Origin: Pseudomonadota bacterium
Lineage (GTDB): Bacteria > Pseudomonadota > Alphaproteobacteria > Rhizobiales > Hyphomicrobiaceae
Direction of reading: 5' to 3'
Length of the DNA stretch: 5,381 nt
Assembly: GCA_023430845.1 (NCBI GenBank)
Contig: JAEYYJ010000087.1
Span: 1-5,381, forward strand
The notes below the pieces were generated by a model. The model saw only the letters and a program-made list of their open reading frames with translations, ran no database searches and was not told the origin of the DNA. A program made the translations under genes and the position numbers. How positions within the stretch are numbered: position 1 is the stretch's first letter; every line of letters starts with the position of its first letter. Shown here one piece after another: positions 1 through 5,381 of this stretch.

Positions 1-444
1 CTCACCTTTAGGTCCGCCTGGAGGCGCCGTGCGCCCAAACTCCGGACGCTGTGGCGGGGTCTGAGGCTGAACCTGCTTGGGCTGGGGCGACGGCTGCGGA
101 GCCGCGCGCTCACGCCGCTCATCACGCCCGGGTCGCTCGCCGCGATCCTGGCGCCCGCGCTGGTCTTGTTGCGGTGCGGCCCGCTCCTGCTGCTGCGGCG
201 CAGCTCGATCGCCCGAGCGGGCGGGACCACGATCTCCACCGCGATCCGATGGCCGCTCCTGAGGACGTTCCTCGCGCTTCTGCTCGCGCTTGCGGCGATC
301 CTTATCGTCATCTTTATCCTGCGACCGCTGCGCGTGCGCCGCCGGCACAACCGGCCCACCCGCGAGTCCGATCCAACTCGTCCCCGCAAGCGCGGCGGTC
401 ATCGCCAGCGGCAGCAGCTTCGAACCCTTGGTACGTCGTGTCAT
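1..444 (-). CDS. Exported Arg/Gln/Pro-rich low-complexity protein, N-terminal part (C-terminus outside window)
   Basis: The reading frame is open from an ATG at 444 down to base 1 (148 codons, no stop), so the gene runs out of the window. Residues 1-38 form a signal peptide: basic start (MTRRTKGSK), hydrophobic stretch about 10-30, and an AHA cleavage motif at 36-38. The mature part starts with an acidic/basic cluster (about 41-63) and continues rich in R, Q, P, E, D and G. It has an octad-like tandem repeat (RAAPQQ at 80-85 and 88-93) and a third RAAPQ at 113-117. A likely ribosome binding site, AGAGG, lies at 455-459 on the minus strand, 10 nt before the ATG. Charged spacers of this kind often precede an OmpA-like or other envelope domain in Hyphomicrobiales. 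That domain would be outside the window, so the family is a guess. Cellular location is inferred as periplasm or outer membrane. Expression probably starts in the divergent region 445-707. Confidence 0.75.
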   Translation of the reverse strand, partial: MTRRTKGSKLLPLAMTAALAGTSWIGLAGGPVVPAAHAQRSQDKDDDKDRRKREQKREERPQERPSDRGGDRGPARSGDRAAPQQQERAAPQQDQRGRQDRGERPGRDERRERAAPQPSPQPKQVQPQTPPQRPEFGRTAPPGGPKGE

Positions 445-464
445 TGCGTTTCCGCCTCTGCATG

Positions 465-501
465 TGCCGACTGTCGCAACGCGGAACATTCCGTGTCGGC
501 A
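465..501. repeat. Compound inverted repeat upstream of the exported-protein gene
   Basis: TGCCGAC at 465-471 is the exact reverse complement of GTCGGCA at 495-501. Inside it, CGGAA (482-486) and TTCCG (489-493) form a second inverted repeat with a 2-bp centre. The element lies 21 bp upstream of the ATG at 444. The inner centre is too short for an RNA hairpin loop, so the inner repeat suits a dimeric DNA-binding regulator better. The outer arms could form either DNA or RNA structure. The function is inferred only; short palindromes also occur by chance in GC-rich DNA. Confidence 0.35.
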
Positions 502-675
502 GCTTCCGTCGTCACGCGGCTACGGACAAAAAGTGTCGGAGACATGGCCTTCTGGCGTCGTGGTCCCCCCGTCGCCGCGCACTTGCGGAACAACTCCTTC
601 CACAGGCTAAGCGTTCCTGCGCCTCTCGAGCCCTGGACCTGACATTTGACGGCGACCCATCGCAGAGACACGATG

Positions 676-689
676 GTCACTGACGGTCA
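676..689 (+). promoter_or_regulatory. GTCA-C-TGAC-G-GTCA repeat, possible operator
   Basis: Three half-site-like blocks follow each other: GTCA (676-679), TGAC (681-684) and GTCA (686-689). They make two overlapping palindromes (676-684 and 681-689), each with a single central base. The element sits just before the ribosome binding site of the oxidoreductase gene, where a bound repressor would block transcription or early elongation. No specific regulator can be named; the role is inferred from position and symmetry. Confidence 0.3.
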
Positions 690-692
690 TTC

Positions 693-698
693 AGGGGA
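693..698 (+). promoter_or_regulatory. Ribosome binding site AGGGGA of the oxidoreductase gene
   Basis: AGGGGA lies 9 nt before the ATG at 708, a good Shine-Dalgarno match at normal spacing. It supports 708 as the start; the next in-frame ATG is at codon 76, inside the conserved barrel. Confidence 0.7.
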
Positions 699-707
699 AA
701 CGCAGCC

Positions 708-1799
708 ATGGGCAAAACAAAGTTCGGCATCTTCAGTCTCAGTCAGGTTCCCGACCTTAATCGCGTCGTCGAGGCCTTCGACGAGGATCTCGGCTATTTC
801 CAGCGCGCCGAGGAGCTGGGCTTCGACAGCGTCTGGATTGCCGAGCATCTCTTCTCGACCTATGGCCTCGTCACTTCGACGCAGGTCTATGCCGCCGCGA
901 TCGCCCAGCGCACGAAACGCGTGCGCATCGGCATGGCGGTCTGCGCCATACCCTTCAATCATCCCCTGCGCACGGCCTCAGACTACGCTCTCGTTGACGT
1001 CCTCTCGCACGGCCGGCTCGATTTTGGCGTCGGCCGGGCCTACCAGCCGCACGAGTTCGTCGGTCTCGGCCTGCCGATGGATCAGAGCCGCGCGATGCTC
1101 GCCGAGGGTCTCGACATCGTGCTGAAGTCCTGGACGCAGGAAAAGGTCTCTTACAAGGGCAAGTACTGGACCATCCCCGAACCCGTGGAAGTATTGCCCA
1201 AGCCCGTCCAGAAGCCACACCCGCCCGTGTATCAGGCAACCATCAGCCCGGAAAGCTTCGAGCAGGCGGCGCGCGGCGGGTTCAATCTCCAGATGGCCTC
1301 GCCCTTCACCTACCGCACGTACCGCGAGACGTGGATGGACGAGCTCGAGAAGAGTTGCCGTCACTACGATGCGATCTGCCATGAGCTCGGCAAGGATCCC
1401 GCAACGGCCGAGCGCATGATCCTGCTGCCATTCTTTGTCCACGAAGACGCCGCCAAGGCGCGTGAGATCTACAAGCCGCACGTCGAATGGTTCTACGCCA
1501 AGGTCACAGCAAACCAGCTCGCGGGCGCACCGCAGTCCGGCGAGGTCAAGGGCTATGAGCTGACCATGCGCGAAGGCAAACGAACGCGCGAGATGGGCTA
1601 TCTGTCCTTCGACAAGCTCGTCGAGTACGGGGCGTGTATTGCGGATGATCCAGCAGGCTGCATTGCCAAGCTCAAGGACATGAAGCGCCGCTTCGGCATT
1701 ACCGAATTCGCTCTCTGGCTCAACATCGGCGGCATAGACAAGGCGCACGTCGAGCGTGCCATGAAGCTCCTCGCCGAGGAGATCATGCCTCATGTCTAG
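708..1799 (+). CDS. LLM class (luciferase-like) flavin-dependent oxidoreductase
   Basis: This is a complete 363-aa protein ending in TAG and is the bacterial luciferase-like monooxygenase fold (Bac_luciferase family, TIM barrel). Such enzymes use reduced FMN, or F420 in some branches, to oxidise an organic substrate with O2. Visible family marks are the N-terminal strand KFGIFSLSQ (5-13), the helix and strand GFDSVWIAEHLF (38-49) with the E46-H47 pair typical of the active site, RIGMAVCAIPFNHPLR (73-88), and the GRLDFGVGRAY segment (102-112). PKPVQKPHPPVYQATISPE (164-182) leads into the second half of the barrel. Length is normal for the family. There is no signal peptide, so it is cytoplasmic. 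Its substrate cannot be read from the sequence. A flavin reductase partner is not seen in the window. It is transcribed alone, away from the upstream gene and towards the channel gene, with 12 bp between the two stop codons and no obvious terminator in the gap. Confidence 0.93.
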   Translation: MGKTKFGIFSLSQVPDLNRVVEAFDEDLGYFQRAEELGFDSVWIAEHLFSTYGLVTSTQVYAAAIAQRTKRVRIGMAVCAIPFNHPLRTASDYALVDVLSHGRLDFGVGRAYQPHEFVGLGLPMDQSRAMLAEGLDIVLKSWTQEKVSYKGKYWTIPEPVEVLPKPVQKPHPPVYQATISPESFEQAARGGFNLQMASPFTYRTYRETWMDELEKSCRHYDAICHELGKDPATAERMILLPFFVHEDAAKAREIYKPHVEWFYAKVTANQLAGAPQSGEVKGYELTMREGKRTREMGYLSFDKLVEYGACIADDPAGCIAKLKDMKRRFGITEFALWLNIGGIDKAHVERAMKLLAEEIMPHV

Positions 1800-1811
1800 T
1801 CTGGAAGCCGC

Positions 1812-4109
1812 CTATTGATTGGCAATACTCATGCCGTAGACATAGTACCCGGCAACCACCACAAGCGCTGGAATGATCGCGACGTGCAGGAACTCCAGCG
1901 CGCTGACAAGCCAGCGCCGCGCGGCAATAACCGGATTGATTCTGAGTACCGTGATCGCGATCATGACGCTCACCATCATATAGTCGAATACGAATATTCG
2001 ATCCGAGAGCGTCGCGGTGTCGGAGTCGAGCTTCGGCAATGAAATATACAGCGCCACCGCCGAGAGCAGCGCGGTCACCTGGATCGCCACGATCGAGTCG
2101 AAGCGCGACATGGGAATGAAGATGGAGAGATAAGCGATGCCCAGAATGAAGCCGAGCGGCACGACCACACGGAGGAAATAGTCGGTCGTCTCACGCCGCA
2201 TTTGCCAGACGAAGCTCGCCTTGTAGAACGGCGCGACGCTCGCTTCATGCGTGAAGGAATCGATCACCGGCACGAAGTCTTCGTCATAACCCACATAATG
2301 CGCGACAGGCGCCCAGTTCTCCGTGATGACGCGTGCGTCGCGCAGTGACACGGGGGGCGGCTGGACGATGAAGGCCGCATCGCTGCGACGCGGCTGGACT
2401 TCGATGGAGAAACTCTGCGTGTCGAAGGGGTATGTTTCCAGCCGCGGCTCGAAGAGGAATCTCCCCACGACCTTGTAGACTTTCATCGATGCCGGATAGA
2501 TGCGATCGCTGGCACCGCCGTGCAGGGGCTCGATCGTGAGCTGTCGGCCATGCGTGCGCGGGTCGATATAGGCGTTAGCGAAGTCGATCTCGCCGATGTC
2601 GACTTCGGCATTGTCGTGCAGCGACAGATAGAACTCCGCAAAGTACGTCTTCTCGTTGTCATCGACGTGGTGCGCTTTGACGAGATCGATATCCATGTAG
2701 AGCGTCTGGATGCGTCGGAACGTGCCGTCGCGCGCGCGCCGGAATTGAACAGGCGCGAGCTGCAGGCGCCCCAGGGAGCGCGGCAGGATCATGATGAAGG
2801 GCGTGCGCGCGGCCGTGCGCGTCGTCGGATCGAAAGACCAGTTCTCGAATGTCCCACGGAAGGCGCCGCGCCCGACGGCGTAGGCTGTCGTAATCCGCGA
2901 CATGGCCGCTGCACGCAATGTTTGAACGTCAGCGCCGCGGTCCGCGCCTCGTAGGACACCGGCGATCAGTGAGATCATGTCCGCGTATCGAACACCCGTA
3001 GCGATGGCGCGCATGTTCGCCGGCTCGAAGGGATCGCGGATGCCGCGGACCTCGGGGCGTTCCTCGCATTCGCCCTTCGTCCAACCCGGCGCGCGCGCGT
3101 TCCTGCGCCCCTCGAAGATCCAGGGATTGGATGGGGACAGCACGGCAAGCTTACGCAGACGGCCATTGTAGAGCTCGGGTAGATTGTCCCAGGTGAGCTG
3201 ATAGATCGGACTCGGATAAGCCATCGTCACTCTGCCGGGCAGCGCGTCGATGCGCCCGCCGACGAACATGGCCGGCGTCACACCCGCAGCCTGTAACGCG
3301 CTGATGACATCACCGCTGGCGCGCGATCCGACCCCGAGATAGATGAAGTCCGGCTGACGCTGGACGAGATCGGCAACCATCGAGGCCAACTCTCCCGCGT
3401 CCGGTTTGCCATCGACAAGCTTGATGCGGTGATCGCCACCGGTTGGATCGCCGATCAGACCGATGAGGCTCTCACGCAATGCTTCGCTGAAAACGGAGCC
3501 TGAGGTACCGATGAATGCGGGCCGTTTGAAGCCCATGCTGCGCATGAACGCGGCGACTACGGGCGCTCGCTCTTCGTCCTGCGACGCACGCGTGGTGAAG
3601 ACGTTCGGATGGCCGGCAAAGAGGGCGCTGACCGAGATCTCCGAAAGGAACGGAATGCTGCTTCGGCGAATATCCTCGCCGAGCGTATCGAACACCGCCT
3701 TGGCGCGATTGGAATTGCCGAGACCGATCATGCCGATCATGTTGCGGTCGGCGAGGACGGCACGCATGTTGGCGATCGCTTTTGCGTCGTTGCGCTCGTC
3801 GTCGAAGATCTTGATCGCGATCGGACGGCCAGCGACGCCTCCGCGCTGATTGATGCGCGCCTGCTCATCGGCCGCGAGCCGGCGAATCGCGGCAAGATCA
3901 CCCGGATCATGGCAGAGGTCGTCACGCGGAGGGCTGACGAACAACGCAATGTGGTAGGGCGGCCCCTGAGCGGCCTCCGCCTCTTTGATGGCTCTGGCTG
4001 AATCCGTCGAGCCGGCGATCCAGAATGCTGCCAGCAGCGCCATCAGGACAGCGCGCCTCAACTCGCCCAGGAACCGGGCGGCACGTCCGCCGGCAGCAGC
4101 CACGCTCAT
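1812..4109 (-). CDS. Periplasmic-binding-protein / pentameric ligand-gated ion channel fusion
   Basis: This is a 765-aa receptor-like protein counted from the ATG at 4109. A TTG at 4121 is the only other upstream start and lacks a Shine-Dalgarno; GAGTGG lies 4 nt before the ATG. Residues 1-40 are a signal peptide (hydrophobic 20-34, ARA cleavage motif at 38-40). Residues about 52-445 resemble LivJ-type binding proteins (Peripla_BP_6): NQRGGVAGRP at 87-96, FDDERND at 102-108, GLGNSNRA at 129-136. Residues about 467-643 are a pLGIC extracellular domain with FYLSL (493-497) and the Pro-loop core YPFDTQ (560-565); Phe553 and Phe567 replace the Cys-loop cysteines. Four helices follow: M1 (644-665, Pro651), M2 (671-690), M3 (705-721) and M4 (738-760), with a short M3-M4 loop. 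I infer an inner-membrane pentamer with both sensor domains in the periplasm, where a solute gates ion flow. Ligand and ion are unknown. Confidence 0.9.
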   Translation of the reverse strand: MSVAAAGGRAARFLGELRRAVLMALLAAFWIAGSTDSARAIKEAEAAQGPPYHIALFVSPPRDDLCHDPGDLAAIRRLAADEQARINQRGGVAGRPIAIKIFDDERNDAKAIANMRAVLADRNMIGMIGLGNSNRAKAVFDTLGEDIRRSSIPFLSEISVSALFAGHPNVFTTRASQDEERAPVVAAFMRSMGFKRPAFIGTSGSVFSEALRESLIGLIGDPTGGDHRIKLVDGKPDAGELASMVADLVQRQPDFIYLGVGSRASGDVISALQAAGVTPAMFVGGRIDALPGRVTMAYPSPIYQLTWDNLPELYNGRLRKLAVLSPSNPWIFEGRRNARAPGWTKGECEERPEVRGIRDPFEPANMRAIATGVRYADMISLIAGVLRGADRGADVQTLRAAAMSRITTAYAVGRGAFRGTFENWSFDPTTRTAARTPFIMILPRSLGRLQLAPVQFRRARDGTFRRIQTLYMDIDLVKAHHVDDNEKTYFAEFYLSLHDNAEVDIGEIDFANAYIDPRTHGRQLTIEPLHGGASDRIYPASMKVYKVVGRFLFEPRLETYPFDTQSFSIEVQPRRSDAAFIVQPPPVSLRDARVITENWAPVAHYVGYDEDFVPVIDSFTHEASVAPFYKASFVWQMRRETTDYFLRVVVPLGFILGIAYLSIFIPMSRFDSIVAIQVTALLSAVALYISLPKLDSDTATLSDRIFVFDYMMVSVMIAITVLRINPVIAARRWLVSALEFLHVAIIPALVVVAGYYVYGMSIANQ

Positions 4110-4234
4110 GTCGCCACTCAATGACTGAACTATTCGAAATATCCCCGCTCACCTGACGGCAAGCAGTCCCACGCGCACGTCGCGACCCCGCCCCCCGTGC
4201 GCGGGCATCTTACCCCATAAGCGGTTGGCCGCCA

Positions 4235-4251
4235 CCGCCCGATGCGGGCGG
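4235..4251 (+). other. GC-rich hairpin, 7-bp perfect stem
   Basis: CCGCCCG (4235-4241) pairs perfectly with CGGGCGG (4245-4251) around a 3-nt ATG loop. There is no T-run after it, so it is not a terminator by itself. Its 3' arm overlaps a segment that can pair instead with the terminator-like stem further down. Confidence 0.45.
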
Positions 4252-4293
4252 ACGATTTCCATGCCGATAGCTGATGCCCCCATGCGACAGGTG

Positions 4294-4325
4294 CAGTTTG
4301 AACCGTCCGGCAGTTCAGCTTACTG
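4294..4325 (+). other. Second leader hairpin, interrupted stem
   Basis: TGAAC (4299-4303) pairs with GTTCA (4313-4317) over a 9-nt loop. CAGT (4294-4297) pairs with ACTG (4322-4325) as an outer extension across an asymmetric internal loop. The stem is modest and could be chance; it is listed because it lies between two stronger structures. Confidence 0.3.
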
Positions 4326-4332
4326 TCGCCCG

Positions 4333-4372
4333 GCGCCCGTCCGCCGATCGGGGTTTATTGCGGGCGCTTTTT
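4333..4372 (+). terminator. Terminator-like stem with T5 run upstream of the ThDP-enzyme gene
   Basis: GCGCCCG (4333-4339) is exactly complementary to CGGGCGC (4361-4367), followed at once by TTTTT (4368-4372). This has the form of an intrinsic terminator on the plus strand, although the 21-nt loop is longer than usual. No plus-strand protein gene lies close upstream, so it would end either a small RNA from this intergenic region or the leader transcript of the gene starting at 4398. On the minus strand there is no T-run in the right place, so it does not act for the channel gene. Confidence 0.5.
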
Positions 4373-4397
4373 CATGCGATGGGAGCGAACTAGGCCG

Positions 4398-5381
4398 ATG
4401 TCGAGCGAAATGAACGGGGCGGAAAGCCTGGTGCGAACACTGATTGCAGGCGACGTTACCGTCTGCTTCACAAATCCCGGCACGTCGGAAATGCACTTCG
4501 TCGCCGCACTCGACAAAGTCCCGGGAATGCGCTGTGTTCTGGGCCTGTTCGAGGGCGTCGTAACCGGCGCGGCCGACGGCTACTATCGCATGCTGGACAA
4601 GCCGGCCTCGACCCTTCTGCATCTTGGACCGGGCCTCGCCAACGGTCTTGCAAACCTTCACAACGCCAAGAAGGCGAGCTCCGGCATCGTCAACATCGTC
4701 GGAGATCACGCGACCTATCACCTCACATATGACGCCCCGCTCACCTCCGACATCGAGGGTGTCGCCGGACCGATGTCGCACTGGGTGAAGACGTCGCCGA
4801 CCTCGGAGGGCATCGCTGCCGACGGTGCCCTCGCCATCGAGGCCGCACGCCAGACGCCGGGCCAGATCGCGACGCTCATCCTTCCCGCCGACACCGCATG
4901 GGGTCCTGCCAGCGGCATTGCCGAGACGCCACCACGCACTGCGCCTCCCAAGGTATCGAGCGATGCCGTAAGGGCGGCAGCCGAGATGCTGCGTAACAGC
5001 CCCAAGGCGACACTCCTCATGGGTGGCGCTGCCCTGCGCGAGCGTCCGCTCGAACTCGCAGGCCGCATTGCCGCCAAGACCGGCTGCGGCATTCTCACTG
5101 AAGGTGCTAACACACGCCTCGAGCGCGGCGCCGGTCGCGTGCAGGTCAATCGCATTCCTTACGTCGTCGATCAGGCGCTCAAGGTCATGGAGGCGGCTGG
5201 CAACCTCGTGCTCGTCGGCGCGCGCGCCCCCGTCGCCTTCTTCGCCTATCCGAACAAGCCGAGCCTCCTCACGCCAAAGGAGACTCAAACAACGCTGCTC
5301 GCCAGCATCGAAGAAGACATGGAAGCTGCACTCGAGGCGCTGGCCATCGAGCTCGATGCACTCAACACCCCGCCAGCCGGG
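4398..5381 (+). CDS. Acetolactate synthase large-subunit-like ThDP-dependent enzyme, N-terminal part
   Basis: The frame is open from the ATG at 4398 to the window end (328 codons, no stop), about 60% of a typical enzyme of this family (roughly 510-560 aa). Residues about 5-170 form the ThDP-binding pyrimidine (PYR) domain. They include TNPGTSEMHF (25-34), the conserved catalytic glutamate at E52 in LFEGVVTGAADGYYRM (50-65), and HLGPGLANGLANLHNA (75-90), the counterpart of the GPG segment of acetolactate synthases. Residues about 186-290 look like the central domain. The cofactor-binding PP domain with its GDG motif would lie beyond the window. Members join or cleave 2-oxo acids; annotation as acetolactate synthase is by family only, and it may be a catabolic decarboxylase or lyase relative. 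GGGAG at 4381-4385 is a possible ribosome binding site, 12 nt from the ATG, slightly far; ATG 4410 is an alternative start. No regulatory subunit gene is visible. Confidence 0.88.
   Translation, partial: MSSEMNGAESLVRTLIAGDVTVCFTNPGTSEMHFVAALDKVPGMRCVLGLFEGVVTGAADGYYRMLDKPASTLLHLGPGLANGLANLHNAKKASSGIVNIVGDHATYHLTYDAPLTSDIEGVAGPMSHWVKTSPTSEGIAADGALAIEAARQTPGQIATLILPADTAWGPASGIAETPPRTAPPKVSSDAVRAAAEMLRNSPKATLLMGGAALRERPLELAGRIAAKTGCGILTEGANTRLERGAGRVQVNRIPYVVDQALKVMEAAGNLVLVGARAPVAFFAYPNKPSLLTPKETQTTLLASIEEDMEAALEALAIELDALNTPPAG

Larger units (their letters stand above)
445..707. promoter_or_regulatory. Divergent intergenic region with promoters for both flanking genes
   Basis: This 263-bp stretch separates the starts of the minus-strand exported protein (ATG at 444) and the plus-strand oxidoreductase (ATG at 708), so it must contain both promoters unless transcription enters from elsewhere. 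I see no convincing gene in it. It holds a compound inverted repeat next to the minus-strand gene (465-501) and a GTCA/TGAC repeat cluster next to the plus-strand gene (676-689). A weak plus-strand promoter candidate is TTGACG (646-651) and CACGAT (669-674) with a 17-bp spacer. The -35 is good but the -10 matches consensus at only three of six positions. Confidence 0.5.
4110..4397. promoter_or_regulatory. Divergent intergenic region with structured leader of the ThDP-enzyme gene
   Basis: These 288 bp separate the starts of the minus-strand channel gene and the plus-strand acetolactate-synthase-like gene and should contain both promoters. I could not place a convincing -35/-10 pair on either strand. 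On the plus strand there are two hairpins and a terminator-like element in succession (4235-4251, 4294-4325, 4333-4372), the last ending 25 nt before the ATG at 4398. I see no tRNA or protein gene here. Confidence 0.5.

Noticed and set aside
441..680. 79-aa minus-strand frame (GTG start) whose TGA overlaps the ATG of the exported-protein gene as ATGA
   Set aside because: The overlap looks like translational coupling, but the peptide has no recognisable character, and the frame covers the region where the promoter and inverted repeats are expected. Coincidence is likelier.
51..683. 210-aa plus-strand open frame across the start of the window
   Set aside because: It is antisense to the exported-protein gene, rich in Ala/Arg/Pro as expected from the opposite strand of GC-rich coding DNA, and has no recognisable motif or good ribosome binding site.
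978..1793. 271-aa minus-strand frame opposite the oxidoreductase gene
   Set aside because: The plus-strand frame encodes a clear luciferase-like protein; the antisense frame is a by-product of codon bias and shows no family motif.
4110..4121. TTG at 4121 as the start of the channel gene (769 aa)
   Set aside because: It is possible, but no Shine-Dalgarno precedes it, whereas the ATG at 4109 has GAGTGG just upstream and gives a normal signal peptide. The choice changes only four residues.
4290..4330. tRNA-like segment (TTTGAACC resembling a T-loop)
   Set aside because: No acceptor, D or anticodon arms can be formed around it; the match is limited to a few bases.
4225..4413. 62-aa plus-strand frame as leader peptide for the acetolactate-synthase-like gene
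   Set aside because: It is not enriched in Ile, Leu or Val codons, runs through the terminator-like stem and past the start codon of the gene, and has no evident ribosome binding site.
4320..5288. 322-aa minus-strand frame opposite the ThDP-enzyme gene
   Set aside because: The plus-strand frame has the catalytic glutamate and PYR-domain motifs. The antisense product is an Arg/Gly/Ala/His-rich sequence without domains.

Overview
The window looks like chromosomal DNA from a GC-rich alphaproteobacterium, probably of the Hyphomicrobiales (Rhizobiales). This rests on general protein character and base composition, not on a marker gene. It holds four protein-coding genes, two of them cut by the window edges, and two intergenic regions of about 260-290 bp. 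I see no tRNA, rRNA, CRISPR array, insertion sequence or prophage gene.

Layout. (1) At 1-444, minus strand, is the N-terminal 148 codons of an exported protein: a signal peptide followed by a highly charged Arg/Gln/Pro-rich low-complexity segment. (2) 445-707 is the divergent control region between that gene and the next. (3) 708-1799, plus strand, encodes a complete luciferase-like flavin-dependent oxidoreductase of 363 aa. (4) 1812-4109, minus strand, lies tail-to-tail with it after a 12-bp gap and encodes an unusual 765-aa membrane receptor. In order it has a signal peptide, a LivJ-like type I periplasmic binding domain, a pentameric ligand-gated ion channel (Cys-loop/Pro-loop) extracellular domain and four membrane helices. 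(5) 4110-4397 is a divergent intergenic region with hairpins and a terminator-like stem plus T-run on the plus strand. (6) 4398 to the window end, plus strand, is the first 328 codons of a thiamine-diphosphate enzyme of the acetolactate synthase large-subunit type.

The highlight is the binding-protein/ion-channel fusion. It reads as a one-polypeptide periplasmic sensor whose amino-acid-type clamshell domain could bind a small solute and modulate an inner-membrane pore. The channel half lacks the Cys-loop cysteines but keeps the Pro-loop core YPFDTQ, and its pore helix aligns well with known pLGIC M2 helices, including an acidic residue at the inner mouth. The second point of interest is the leader of the acetolactate-synthase-like gene, where a terminator-like hairpin and a competing long-range pairing could form an attenuator or an sRNA. 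No operon linking the genes is visible: neighbours are divergent or convergent, so any joint pathway is speculation.
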